Shown: positions 35,680 through 44,616, counted from the first letter of the stretch. The stretch is DNA of 64,000 nt from Suilimivivens sp963618065 (GCA_963618065.1 CAVERH010000003.1:1-64000); one strand, 5' to 3'. The notes: generated by a model not told the origin, from the sequence alone. Numbers and translations: made by a program.

Positions 35680-36351
35680 ATGAGATACTTTTTTACCGGT
35701 AAAATTGAGAAGAAGGACAATCTCTTCTGCATCCGTATTCCCTTTAATGTATGGGAGGTCTGCAAGCAGCGTGATGTGATTCAGGGTGACCTGATTTTAG
35801 ACAATAAACATATTGACTGTGAACTTCTTCCGGAAGAGAAGGGGAACTACAAGATCCATTTAAGAGATGAGGACGTAGCACACATCGATGTTACACAGCC
35901 TCATAAGCTTCTGCTTCATATTGGATCCAGCTTAATTAAAATGGATCAGAACAGTCCCTACAGCTTTGACAGCCCGATCCGTAAGATTGACCACATTGAT
36001 ATTATCACCCAGCCGGAGGATGGTTTATGCGGACAGACCTGTGTTGCCATGCTCGCAGGCGTTACCATTGCCGAGGTAATCAGTGTTATGGACTGCCGTG
36101 AATGGCAGGCTACAATGGGACGTGTCATTTCTGCATTGAATTACTATGGCATTGATCACAGTGATGTCATCATGTATACAGAGGGAGAGGAAGCCACTCT
36201 TCCCAGGTGCTGCATTATGATGGAGAAGATGGGACGCTATTGTCATTACCTCATTCACTTTGATGGCAGGTTCTATGATTCCAATTTAGGAGTCATTAAT
36301 GAATATGATATGAGCAAATTATTAGGTTATCTGGAAGTCAAGGTAAACTAA
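35680..36351 (+). CDS. DUF1905-like plus C39-like cysteine peptidase fold protein
   Basis: The 223-residue protein looks like two parts. The first 85 residues (FTGKIEKKDNLFCIRIPFNVW...) form a small beta barrel like DUF1905. The second part carries a papain-like/C39-type pattern: QPEDGLCGQTCVAMLAGV with a cysteine preceded by Gln, and later HYLIHFDGRFYDSNLG with a His and an Asp. An intact Gln-Cys-His-Asp set suggests a peptidase or transglutaminase-like activity on an unknown substrate. No ABC exporter is attached. GGAGG lies five bases before the ATG; an upstream TTG overlaps that site. It has its own promoter and terminator. Confidence 0.65.
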   Translation: MRYFFTGKIEKKDNLFCIRIPFNVWEVCKQRDVIQGDLILDNKHIDCELLPEEKGNYKIHLRDEDVAHIDVTQPHKLLLHIGSSLIKMDQNSPYSFDSPIRKIDHIDIITQPEDGLCGQTCVAMLAGVTIAEVISVMDCREWQATMGRVISALNYYGIDHSDVIMYTEGEEATLPRCCIMMEKMGRYCHYLIHFDGRFYDSNLGVINEYDMSKLLGYLEVKVN

Positions 36352-36354
36352 GCG

Positions 36355-36394
36355 AAACTCCCGTATCCACTTCAAGATTGGTATACGGGAGTTT
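36355..36394 (+). terminator. Terminator after the C39-like gene
   Basis: A 12-bp stem (36355-36366 with 36383-36394) followed by TTTTATTTC. It can also serve the convergent glutamine synthetase gene. Confidence 0.8.
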
Positions 36395-36444
36395 TATTTC
36401 ATTTTTTAATCTTATTACCATTCTGCATGGTTGCATCTGATTTC

Positions 36445-38556
36445 CTAAACCTCAAACATCAGATCTGCATAGGTCGGCATCGGCCACATATCCTTTTCCA
36501 CCAACATTTCCAGACGATCAACCGGAGCACGCAAAGCCTCCATATCCTCCTTGATGACATCCTTATAAAAGAAAGCCTTTTCTCTTGCATCTGTGATCTC
36601 TCCGGCCTTCTTTTCATCAATTTTCAAGGCTTCAAGTGCCAGCTTTGCTGTCTTCAGCTCTCTGGATACCTCGTTCAGAAGCTCCTCCTGCACAGAAGCA
36701 TCGGCACCGGCTTCTGTTACGGCAATGACTGCATCAGCCAGCTTCCTGCTGTAGGATACACATACCGGAAGCAGCTGGCGGGAAGCCATATGAATCATGG
36801 TAAGAGCTTCAATATTCAGTGTCTTTGCATAGGTTTCATAAAGAATTTCTTCTCTGGATTCCAGCTCTGCCCTCGTAAAGATCTTGAACTTTTCAAACAG
36901 CTTCACAGCCTTATCCGTTGTCAGGGTATCGACTGCATCCACCATGGATACCAGATTCGGCAAGCCTCGGCGCTTCGCCTCTTCCACCCACTCCGGAGCA
37001 TAACCATTGCCATTAAAAATAATTCTCTGATGCTCGGTAAAATACTTCTTAATCAGATCATGTACAGCCTGATCGAAATCCTCTGCCTGCTCCAGCTCAT
37101 CCGCCGCTTCACAGAAAGCCTCTGCCACAATGGCATTCAGCGTTGTATTCGGACTTCCTACAGAATCTGAAGAGCCTACGCTTCGGAATTCAAATTTATT
37201 GCCGGTAAAGGCAAACGGTGAAGTACGGTTACGGTCGGTAGCATCCTTCGCAAAATCCGGAATCGCTGACACACCGGTCTCCATCCTGCCGCCCTCAAGA
37301 CAATGGGAGGCCTCGCCCGTTTCTACGAGCTGCCTTACCACATCCTCCAGCTGTTCTCCTAAGAATACCGACATAATAGCAGGAGGCGCTTCATATCCGC
37401 CAAGACGGTGATCATTCCCCACATCGGATGCACTCTGACGCAGCAGATCAGCATGGACATCCACAGCCTTGATAATGCAGGCAAGAACCAGAAGGAACTG
37501 GATATTTTCATTCGGGGTTTCACCCGGATCCAGCATGTTGACACCATTATCCGTAGTCAGTGACCAGTTGTTGTGCTTGCCGGAGCCGTTCACACCGGCA
37601 TAGGGTTTTTCATGAAGCAGGCAGGTCAGATTATGACGCTCTGCCACCTTCTTCATAGTCTCCATAATAAGCTGATTGTGATCTACTGCCACATTGGCCG
37701 TTTCATAGATCGGAGCCAGCTCATGCTGTGCCGGAGCTGCCTCATTGTGCTGTGTCTTCGCGGTAACACCAAGCTTCCAAAGCTCCAGATTAATATCCTT
37801 CATATAGGCACCGATCCGTTCCCGGATGGTTCCGAAATAATGATCATCCATTTCCTGTCCCTTAGGCGCAGGTGCGCCGAACAGTGTTCTTCCGGCAAAA
37901 ATCAAATCCTCACGCTTCAGATAATTATCCCGGTCTACCAGGAAATACTCCTGCTCTGCACCGACACTCGGAATCACTCTCGTTGCTTCCGTATTGCCAA
38001 ACAGACGTACAATACGAAGAGCCTGCTGGCTGATGGCTTCCATGGAACGCAAGAGCGGCGTCTTCGTATCCAGAGCCTCTCCCTTATAGGAGCAGAAGGC
38101 CGTCGGAATACAAAGGATCACGCCCGTAGCATCCTCGCGCAGGAATGCCGGAGACGTAATATCCCATGCAGTATAGCCCCGTGCCTCAAAGGTTGCACGC
38201 AGTCCGCCCGACGGGAAAGAAGAAGCATCCGGCTCTCCCTTGATAAGCTCCTTACCGGAAAATTCCATCAGCATTTTCCCATCCACATCCGGATGGGTGA
38301 TAAACGAATCATGCTTTTCAGCCGTAATACCGGTAAGCGGCTGAAACCAGTGTGTATAATGGGTTGCGCCATTTTCAACAGCCCAGTCCTTCATGGCTTT
38401 TGCCACCACATCTGCTGTGGCTAAGGACAGCTCGCCACCGCAATCCATGATCTTGATTACTTCCTTGTAGATATTCCTCGGAAGGCGTTCACGCATGGTC
38501 GCACGAGTAAATACCCGGCTGCCAAAGAGCGCCTCGATATCCTTCACATCATTCAT
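36445..38556 (-). CDS. glnN: Glutamine synthetase type III
   Basis: The 703-residue length and block content (HYTHWFQPLTG, KHDSFITHPDVDG, SFPSGGLRATFEARGYTAWD, HNEAAPAQHELAPIYE, GSGKHNNWSL) identify GlnN-type GS III, the dodecameric form of Bacteroidetes, cyanobacteria and many Clostridia. It makes glutamine from glutamate, ammonia and ATP in the cytoplasm. Active-site glutamates and the ammonia/ATP regions are present; no truncation is seen. It stands alone, with a short leader and no visible glutamine riboswitch. Confidence 0.96.
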   Translation of the reverse strand: MNDVKDIEALFGSRVFTRATMRERLPRNIYKEVIKIMDCGGELSLATADVVAKAMKDWAVENGATHYTHWFQPLTGITAEKHDSFITHPDVDGKMLMEFSGKELIKGEPDASSFPSGGLRATFEARGYTAWDITSPAFLREDATGVILCIPTAFCSYKGEALDTKTPLLRSMEAISQQALRIVRLFGNTEATRVIPSVGAEQEYFLVDRDNYLKREDLIFAGRTLFGAPAPKGQEMDDHYFGTIRERIGAYMKDINLELWKLGVTAKTQHNEAAPAQHELAPIYETANVAVDHNQLIMETMKKVAERHNLTCLLHEKPYAGVNGSGKHNNWSLTTDNGVNMLDPGETPNENIQFLLVLACIIKAVDVHADLLRQSASDVGNDHRLGGYEAPPAIMSVFLGEQLEDVVRQLVETGEASHCLEGGRMETGVSAIPDFAKDATDRNRTSPFAFTGNKFEFRSVGSSDSVGSPNTTLNAIVAEAFCEAADELEQAEDFDQAVHDLIKKYFTEHQRIIFNGNGYAPEWVEEAKRRGLPNLVSMVDAVDTLTTDKAVKLFEKFKIFTRAELESREEILYETYAKTLNIEALTMIHMASRQLLPVCVSYSRKLADAVIAVTEAGADASVQEELLNEVSRELKTAKLALEALKIDEKKAGEITDAREKAFFYKDVIKEDMEALRAPVDRLEMLVEKDMWPMPTYADLMFEV

Positions 38557-38615
38557 TGTTTTCCTCCCTCTGTCTATTCTCCCATCCTAAGAATCCTACG
38601 CATGGAAAACAGCAA

Positions 38616-39860
38616 TTATTCTGCGTTTTCCGGATTCATTTTGCGGACACGGAGAAGATCAAATACCTCTGGTACGGTACTTAATTCCACATATAAAACC
38701 TGCTGGGGATGGGGTGCACTTTCAACCTGCTGCCCATCCTCTGTTCTTAAGGATAACACGGAAGCTTCTATGTTGTCACCATTGGGTTTCATAATTTCGA
38801 TGCGGTCGCCCACACAGAACTTGTTCTTCTGTGTGATTTTCGCAAGTCCCTCTTTGGTAACCTCTTCAATGCTTCCCAAATAAATATATTCGTTGATATA
38901 GGTATTGGAATCATAAATCTGCGTGTTCTCGTCCGGCTTTCCAAAATAAAAGCCCGTTGTAAACTGGCGGTACGTGCACTTGGAGATTTCTTCCTTGTAC
39001 CAGTCCATGTTGGCACGATATTTCTCTTCGGATTCGAGATAATCATCAATCGCCTTCCGGTAGGTTCTGGCAACTGTTGCCACGTAAAGTGCGGTTTTCA
39101 TGCGTCCCTCGATCTTGAAGCTATCAATTCCCGCCTCGATCATCTCCGGAATATGTTCAATCATGCACAGATCCTTGGAGTTAAAGATATAAGTTCCTCG
39201 TTCATTCTCATATACCGGGAAATACTCGCCCGGACGTTTTTCCTCCATAACGGAATATTTCCAGCGACAGGGATGTGTACAGGCCCCCTGGTTAGCGTCT
39301 CTTCCGGTAAAAAAGCTGCTGAGGAGACATCTTCCCGAATAGGAAATGCACATTGCTCCATGGATAAAGCTCTCGATCTCAAGTTCCTCTGGAATGTGTT
39401 CACGGATCTCTTTAATCTCGGCAAGAGACAGTTCTCTTGCTGACACGACACGCTTTGCACCCTGCTGATACCAGAACCTGTAGGTCATATAATTCGTATT
39501 ATTGGCCTGCGTGGAAACATGAATGTCAATTTCCGGACAAATTTCACGTGCCAGCGTAAACATCCCGGGATCTGCAATTATCAGGGCATCCGGCTTTAAT
39601 TCCTTCAGCTCCTTAAAGTATTCTCCTGCTCCTGCAAGGTCACGGTTGTGCGCCAGAATATTGGCTGTCACATGAACCCGGACACCTCGTTCATGAGCAA
39701 AGGCAATCCCTTCGCTCATGCTCTCTTTATCAAAATTTTTCGCCTTTGCGCGAAGTCCGAACGCTTCGCCTCCGATATATACTGCATCTGCTCCAAAAAG
39801 CACGGCAGTTTTTAGAACCTCCAGCGAACTGGCAGGTATCAAAAGTTCCGGTTTTTTCAT
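38616..39860 (-). CDS. Peptidase U32 family tRNA hydroxylation protein
   Basis: A 414-residue U32 protein. The TIM-barrel start MKKPELLIPASSLEVLKTAVLFGADAVYIGG, the QANNTNY strand and the cysteine cluster CISYSGRCLLSS...GACTHPCRW are family hallmarks. The cysteines are thought to hold an iron-sulfur cluster. In B. subtilis the homologues YrrN/YrrO (TrhP) form 5-hydroxyuridine in tRNA wobble positions using prephenate. The O-methyltransferase encoded just upstream is the next enzyme of that pathway. Only one U32 gene is here. Confidence 0.88.
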   Translation of the reverse strand: MKKPELLIPASSLEVLKTAVLFGADAVYIGGEAFGLRAKAKNFDKESMSEGIAFAHERGVRVHVTANILAHNRDLAGAGEYFKELKELKPDALIIADPGMFTLAREICPEIDIHVSTQANNTNYMTYRFWYQQGAKRVVSARELSLAEIKEIREHIPEELEIESFIHGAMCISYSGRCLLSSFFTGRDANQGACTHPCRWKYSVMEEKRPGEYFPVYENERGTYIFNSKDLCMIEHIPEMIEAGIDSFKIEGRMKTALYVATVARTYRKAIDDYLESEEKYRANMDWYKEEISKCTYRQFTTGFYFGKPDENTQIYDSNTYINEYIYLGSIEEVTKEGLAKITQKNKFCVGDRIEIMKPNGDNIEASVLSLRTEDGQQVESAPHPQQVLYVELSTVPEVFDLLRVRKMNPENAE

Positions 39861-39932
39861 TCTGTCTCCTTGGCTGTTCTGAATAGTTACAGCTATTTTA
39901 TGTTCTTATCTGTTCTCAAATACGGAATCTGC

Positions 39933-40583
39933 TTATGGCTTGCCAACACGCACACTGATGGTCATTCCATCACCCACCGGCAGAATATCCGTGCGCAGCT
40001 CCTCATGATGCTTTAGTTCGTACAGATAGTCCCTCATCCGGGCATGAATCGTACGGTTTCTTCTCGTTACTGCAAACCGTGATTCGCACATGTCCCCGTC
40101 CTGAAGCACATTATCCGAAAGCAGCACACCATGCCCGGGCATTAATTTCAGGATATCCGGCAGAAAATGGATATACTGTCCCTTCGCCGCATCCATAAAA
40201 ATCAAATCATACGGTCCCTGAAGCTCCTTCAGAATTTCTGTTGCATCCCCCTCTAACAGGGTAATCTGATGTTCCCTTCCGGCTCTTTTGAAATTCTCCC
40301 TGGCAAGTGGAATCCTCTTTTCATATTTTTCAATCGTAGTGATATGGCAGTCCTTTGGTCCATATTCTGCCATCAGTAACGCAGAAAAACCAATGGCCGT
40401 TCCCACCTCCAGAATCTGCTTCGGCTGCTGCATGGCAAGCAGCACCTTCAGAAAGCTCTGCATCTGAGGCCGGATAACGGGTACATTGGTTTCCTTTGCA
40501 TATCGCTCCAATTCCGTAAGAAAGGGAGTATTCCCTGTATCCAGGGAATGAATGAAGGTACTGATTCTTTCGTCTGTAATCAC
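39933..40583 (-). CDS. trmR: SAM-dependent O-methyltransferase, TrmR-like
   Basis: The 216-residue class I methyltransferase has ILEVGTAIGFSALLMAEYG (SAM site, near residue 57-75), DLIFMDAAKGQY (metal/SAM Asp) and a C-terminal VGDGMTISVRVG. It is like B. subtilis YrrM/TrmR, which methylates 5-hydroxyuridine to 5-methoxyuridine at tRNA position 34. The neighbour order (MltG-like, TrmR, U32) is the same as in Bacillus, supporting the assignment. Confidence 0.87.
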   Translation of the reverse strand: MITDERISTFIHSLDTGNTPFLTELERYAKETNVPVIRPQMQSFLKVLLAMQQPKQILEVGTAIGFSALLMAEYGPKDCHITTIEKYEKRIPLARENFKRAGREHQITLLEGDATEILKELQGPYDLIFMDAAKGQYIHFLPDILKLMPGHGVLLSDNVLQDGDMCESRFAVTRRNRTIHARMRDYLYELKHHEELRTDILPVGDGMTISVRVGKP

Positions 40584-40586
40584 TGT

Positions 40587-41120
40587 CTATTCTCCCGCTT
40601 CTGTTTCTACCGAAGTCTCTATCGTATCCTCCGGGAGTACCTCTACGTCCATATCTTCACTGCCGATATTCTCCAGATCCTCTATATCTTCCTCAGACGA
40701 ATCTGTGACATCTCCGGTCTCTGCATTGGGTGCAATCGTATTGCTGCTTCCTTCCTCACCTTCACCTGCAAGGATTTCGAGCATCTCTTCTGCCTTCATA
40801 TCGGTACTCAGATCATAGATGCCCGGCTTGATCTTATCATGCTGCGCTGACAGAAGCTCCTGCACGATAAAAAGCCGGTAATCGGAAATCAATCCCTTTT
40901 CTTCCAGCATCTTCGCAATATCTGTAATATCTGCATCCTCAGCAATTCCAACGGTAATCGTCCGTCCTGCGGCTGCTGACATCGGTTCATCTGCAAATAC
41001 ACGGTAGCCGAAATCATATGCCTTCGTCGCTCCCTTAAAGATCAGGATAATTGCGGCCGCCAGCACAAAAAACTTGATGATTGTTTCGATTACTGTACCA
41101 ATTAATGCTTTTGCGTTCAT
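40587..41120 (-). CDS. MltG-like (YceG) protein lacking the transglycosylase domain
   Basis: The 177-residue protein has a membrane helix (about 14-32) and one LysM-like YceG N-terminal module (RTITVGIAEDADITDIAKML, then DYRLFIVQELLSAQHDKIKPGIYDLS). It then stops in an acidic Ser/Glu/Asp tail of about 60 residues. Full MltG is about 350 residues and carries a catalytic glutamate domain, which is absent. Position between rnj/ylbF and trmR matches mltG in other Firmicutes, so this is likely a reduced orthologue. It may be a non-catalytic regulator, or activity may come from another protein. Confidence 0.78.
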   Translation of the reverse strand: MNAKALIGTVIETIIKFFVLAAAIILIFKGATKAYDFGYRVFADEPMSAAAGRTITVGIAEDADITDIAKMLEEKGLISDYRLFIVQELLSAQHDKIKPGIYDLSTDMKAEEMLEILAGEGEEGSSNTIAPNAETGDVTDSSEEDIEDLENIGSEDMDVEVLPEDTIETSVETEAGE

Positions 41121-41153
41121 AATGTCACTGCCTTTCTTACACTTGCTGCAATT

Positions 41154-41486
41154 TCATTCAAAGTTCAGCCCATCCACAACCAGGGCACTGATTTCCTGCA
41201 TCATCCGGCAAAGAGCAAGCTCTGCCTTTAAAAAGTCATCCACAATAACGTTTTCACAGAATTGCTTATATTCTTTCTCAAAATAATCCATCTTATCAAA
41301 CAGATCATCCACCTGTGATGCATTCTGCATCTCAAAATTCAGTTTGCGGTAGTCATTTACCTGCTTATAAAGCTCCGGATTCTTTTTCAGCCGTTCAAGC
41401 TGCATGACATAGGTTTTATAGACATCCGTCTCACAGATTTCCTTTACAAACTGCTCTGCCTGATTTTGAATATTCTGATCTAACAC
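41154..41486 (-). CDS. YlbF/YmcA family protein
   Basis: A 110-residue, highly helical cytoplasmic protein with the family's EQFVKEICETDVYKTY and DYRKLNFEMQN blocks. In B. subtilis YlbF, YmcA and YaaT form the Y-complex, which guides RNase Y; here it lies next to RNase J, again an RNA-decay context. The start is a GTG with GGAGG nine bases upstream. Only one member of the group is in the window. Confidence 0.82.
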   Translation of the reverse strand: MLDQNIQNQAEQFVKEICETDVYKTYVMQLERLKKNPELYKQVNDYRKLNFEMQNASQVDDLFDKMDYFEKEYKQFCENVIVDDFLKAELALCRMMQEISALVVDGLNFE

Positions 41487-41518
41487 GATCCCTGTCCTCC
41501 CAATATAAAAAATGATGT

Positions 41519-41572
41519 CTATTCAGAACCCCATTCGTAAAACCGTTGCTAGCGCAACTCAAGTTTTACTCA
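41519..41572. repeat. 54-bp dispersed element, copy A
   Basis: Matches 43505-43558 at 50 of 54 bases in the same orientation. It contains a nested inverted repeat (GTAAAAC/GTTTTAC around GTTGC/GCAAC when read on the minus strand) and the CTATTCAG motif. It lies just after the RNase J gene. Confidence 0.75.
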
Positions 41573-41580
41573 GCGTTTTC

Positions 41581-43254
41581 CTAAATTTCCATGATGATTG
41601 GAAGAATCATCGGGCGGCGCTTTGTCTTCTTCCAGACAAATTCGCCCAGTACATCCTTAATCGTACTCTTAAGCTTGCCCCAGTCCGTAATACCGCGGTC
41701 AAGACATCCCTCAACCGCAAGGGTAACAACCTCCCTTGCTTCATCCATCAGCTCATCTGACGTCTTTACATATACGAAGCCTCGGGATACAATATCGGGG
41801 CCGCTGATCAACTGATCCGTTGCACCATCCAGTCCCAGTACAACGATCATGATGCCATCTTCTGCAAGATGCTGGCGATCACGCAGTACCACATTACCGA
41901 CATCTCCAACACCAAGTCCGTCTACTAAAATATCACCCACCGGTACTTTACCGGAAACCTTTGCTTCCCCATCACGAAATTCCAGCACATCTCCTGACTG
42001 CAGGATAAAAATGTGATCCTTAGGGATTCCAAGCTCTTCTGCAAGCTTGGCCTGGGCACGCAGATGCTTATATTCTCCATGAACCGGAACCGAATATTTG
42101 GGGCGTACCAGGGAATAAATCAGCTTGATTTCTTCCTGGCAGGCATGTCCGGACACATGGACATCCTGGAAAATCACATCTGCACCCTTTTGCAGCAGCT
42201 GATTAATAATATTGGTTACTGCCTTTTCATTACCGGGAATCGGATGGGACGAAAAGATAACGGTATCGCCCGGTCCGATCGATATCTTACGGTGATTATC
42301 CTCTGCCATGCGGCTTAAGGCAGCCATGCTTTCCCCTTGGCTTCCTGTTGTGATAATCACAGTCTTTTCATCCGGATAATTTTTCAGCATTTCTGTGTCA
42401 ATCAGTGTATTCTCGGGAATATTCAGATAGCCAAGGCCCGTTGCCGTTTCGATAATGCTCACCATGCTCCGGCCTTCCACAACGACCTTTCTGCCAAACT
42501 TGTAAGCAGAGTTAATAATCTGCTGTACACGATCCACATTGGATGCAAAGGTAGCAATGATGATACGGGTATTCTTGTGCTCCTCAAACAGGGAATCAAA
42601 GGTCTTTCCCACTGTCTTCTCCGAAGGCGTAAAGCCCGGACGCTCTGCATTCGTGGAATCACACATCAGTGCCAGCACACCCTTTTTGCCGATTTCGGCA
42701 AAGCGCTGCAGGTCTATGGAATCCCCGAATACCGGTGTATAATCCACCTTGAAATCCCCGGTATGGACAATAATTCCTGCCGGAGAATAAATGGCCAGTG
42801 CTGCTGCATCAATAATGCTGTGATTCGTCTTGATGAATTCAATCCGGAAATGGCCGAGAATAATGGATTGTCCGAACTTCACAACCTTCCGTTTCGTAGT
42901 TCCTAAAAGCTCATGCTCCTTCAGCTTGTTTTCAATAATTCCCATGGTCAGCTTCGTCGCATAGATCGGAACGTTAATCTCCTTGAGCACATAAGGAAGT
43001 GCTCCGATATGATCCTCATGTCCATGAGTAATCATGAAACCCTTTACCTTTTCTATATTGTTTTTCAGATAAGTAATATCCGGAATTACCAGGTCTACAC
43101 CCAGCATATCGTCCTCCGGAAAGGACAGACCGCAGTCAACTACAATAATACTGTCTTCGTACTCAAAGGCAGTAATGTTCATTCCAATCTGCTCCAGTCC
43201 TCCAAGGGGAATTACCTTGAGACCTGAAGCTGACTCCGTTAAATTTTTCTTCAA
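41581..43254 (-). CDS. rnj: Ribonuclease J
   Basis: A metallo-beta-lactamase/beta-CASP ribonuclease with 5'-3' exo and endo activity. Motif I is VDCGLSFPEDDMLGVD, motif II THGHEDHIGALPY, and later zinc histidines and the beta-CASP FASNVDRVQ and SSHPIPGNEKAV blocks are present. I place the start at a TTG (43254) eight bases after TGGAGG, giving 557 residues, the usual length. An ATG at 43293 would add 13 odd residues without a ribosome site. A long leader of about 250 bases separates it from the DUF1292 gene. Confidence 0.93.
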   Translation of the reverse strand: MKKNLTESASGLKVIPLGGLEQIGMNITAFEYEDSIIVVDCGLSFPEDDMLGVDLVIPDITYLKNNIEKVKGFMITHGHEDHIGALPYVLKEINVPIYATKLTMGIIENKLKEHELLGTTKRKVVKFGQSIILGHFRIEFIKTNHSIIDAAALAIYSPAGIIVHTGDFKVDYTPVFGDSIDLQRFAEIGKKGVLALMCDSTNAERPGFTPSEKTVGKTFDSLFEEHKNTRIIIATFASNVDRVQQIINSAYKFGRKVVVEGRSMVSIIETATGLGYLNIPENTLIDTEMLKNYPDEKTVIITTGSQGESMAALSRMAEDNHRKISIGPGDTVIFSSHPIPGNEKAVTNIINQLLQKGADVIFQDVHVSGHACQEEIKLIYSLVRPKYSVPVHGEYKHLRAQAKLAEELGIPKDHIFILQSGDVLEFRDGEAKVSGKVPVGDILVDGLGVGDVGNVVLRDRQHLAEDGIMIVVLGLDGATDQLISGPDIVSRGFVYVKTSDELMDEAREVVTLAVEGCLDRGITDWGKLKSTIKDVLGEFVWKKTKRRPMILPIIMEI

Positions 43255-43345
43255 TCGGTTTACCTCCACATTATTACAGCATGGGAAGAGCATACCCTCA
43301 TGATTCCTGAATTCTGATGTCCATCGTATCGTTACTTTAAATAAA

Positions 43346-43362
43346 TGCTGATAAAATCAGCA
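43346..43362 (-). terminator. Terminator after ireB-ruvX-DUF1292
   Basis: A 7-bp stem TGCTGAT/ATCAGCA with a three-base loop, then TTTATTTAAA on the minus strand. It lies in the 262-base gap 43294-43555, which otherwise holds the 54-bp element, a weak second hairpin (43472-43486) and presumably the rnj promoter. Confidence 0.6.
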
Positions 43363-43504
43363 CTTCCTTAACAAGCGATGACCCTGCTGATCCGCTGCAC
43401 CATGCTTCTTCCGTTCCCGCAGCCAATCAGTCCGTCATCCGGAACATTACATCCTTCCGTTATCACAAAAGCAGCTCCTTAAGCTGTGTATTAAATTAAC
43501 GTAA

Positions 43505-43558
43505 CTATTCAGAACCCCATTCGTAAAACCGTTGCTAACGCAACCTGAGTTTTACTCA
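43505..43558. repeat. 54-bp dispersed element, copy B
   Basis: Same element as 41519-41572, preceded here by the full GTAACTATTCAG motif (43501-43512). Its end overlaps the stop region of the DUF1292 gene. The two copies bracket the RNase J gene. Confidence 0.75.
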
Positions 43559-43828
43559 TGTGGTTACTTCGCCATCTGTTAAAGATACGTCCTCCAGCAG
43601 ATTTTCAAATACATCTGCTACAGCACGCAGTTCTGTTTCATCTTCTATAATTTCGTAAGTTGTATCGCCATTCTTAGTTCCGGCGATTTCTTTGAGAATC
43701 ATTGCTTCTGCGTCACCCTCTTCTTCCTCTGTAACAAGGATATAAGAGTTTCCGAAAAGCTTCGTCTGTTCCAGCACGAAAAGCTCTGCTGTTTCATTCG
43801 TATCAAGTGTAAATGTAATCTTCTCCAC
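43556..43828 (-). CDS. DUF1292 family protein
   Basis: A 90-residue acidic protein of the YrzB/DUF1292 family (beta-rich start MEKITFTLDTNETAELFVLEQ, then EEGDAEAMILKEI). The start is a GTG that shares its first base with the ruvX stop. It is always found with ireB and ruvX; function is unknown. Confidence 0.88.
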   Translation of the reverse strand: MEKITFTLDTNETAELFVLEQTKLFGNSYILVTEEEEGDAEAMILKEIAGTKNGDTTYEIIEDETELRAVADVFENLLEDVSLTDGEVTT

Positions 43829-44280
43829 TATATGTCCTCTGTTCTGTCTTCCTTCTGTTTCATTGCACGGCGGTCAAGAAATCCCTGCAGGATGAATACT
43901 GCGGCAATCATATCCACGTATTCCTTACGGTGCTCCCTGCGGATTCCTGCTTCCATCATGGTCTTATCTGCGCTTACCGTGGTCAGTCTCTCATCCCATA
44001 CGGCTACCGGAAGTCCTGTCCTCCGCTCCAGCTTCTCTTTGAACTCCAGGGTAGCTTCTACCCTCGGTCCCAATGTATCATTCATGTTCTTCGGAAATCC
44101 CAGAACAATCTCCGTGACCTCATATTTCTCAATCAGTTCTTCAATCCGCGCAAGCGTCTGGCGGAGCTTATTTTCATCCTTACGACGGATAATTTCAATT
44201 CCCTGTGCCGTAATCTGCATTGCATCACTGATCGCAACCCCGACTGTTCTGGAGCCGTAATCCAATCCCATAATCCGCAT
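43828..44280 (-). CDS. ruvX: Putative Holliday junction resolvase / pre-16S rRNA nuclease RuvX (YqgF)
   Basis: A 150-residue RNase H-fold protein. MRIMGLDYGSRTVGVAISD carries the first catalytic aspartate, EIVLGFPKNM the middle block, and VWDERLTTVSADKTM plus the C-terminal DMIAAVFILQGFLD the other acidic residues. The E. coli homologue matures 16S rRNA; a junction-resolving role is also proposed. Coupled to DUF1292 by a one-base overlap and 29 bases after ireB. Confidence 0.93.
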   Translation of the reverse strand: MRIMGLDYGSRTVGVAISDAMQITAQGIEIIRRKDENKLRQTLARIEELIEKYEVTEIVLGFPKNMNDTLGPRVEATLEFKEKLERRTGLPVAVWDERLTTVSADKTMMEAGIRREHRKEYVDMIAAVFILQGFLDRRAMKQKEDRTEDI

Positions 44281-44309
44281 ACTGATATCCTTGAAGCAAT
44301 GTCCGCAGG

Positions 44310-44582
44310 CTATGCTTCGTCCTTATTCCAGTGATTATTGTTAATATATGCTGTCAGCATCTCTTCCACCAGTTCATCCCTCTCCAGCTTCATAATCAGG
44401 CTTCTGGCATTATGATGACTGGTAATATATGTGGGATCTCCGGACATAATATATCCGACAATCTGGTTCACCGGATTGTAGCCCTTCTCGGTAAGAGCCT
44501 CATATACCTCCTGCAATACCAGTCTTACACTATTATTATCCTTTTCCACGCAAAAAAACTGTGTATTTCCCAAATCCTGCAT
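44310..44582 (-). CDS. ireB: IreB family regulatory phosphoprotein
   Basis: A 90-residue UPF0297 protein with EKGYNPVNQIVGYIMSGDPTYITSHHNAR, the nearly invariant family block. In Enterococcus IreB is phosphorylated by the Ser/Thr kinase IreK and affects cephalosporin resistance. The ATG at 44582 has GAGGTG upstream. It starts the conserved ireB-ruvX-DUF1292 group. Confidence 0.93.
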   Translation of the reverse strand: MQDLGNTQFFCVEKDNNSVRLVLQEVYEALTEKGYNPVNQIVGYIMSGDPTYITSHHNARSLIMKLERDELVEEMLTAYINNNHWNKDEA

Positions 44583-44616
44583 GTTGCACCTCACTATCCG
44601 TTCACTTACACACTGT

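Noticed and set aside
36427..37170. Long plus-strand frame opposite glutamine synthetase
   Set aside because: Antisense shadow of a well-conserved gene; no promoter or family match.
43294..43555. Possible small RNA or riboswitch in the long rnj leader
   Set aside because: I see a terminator-like hairpin and a repeat element, but no known riboswitch core; nothing more can be supported by eye.
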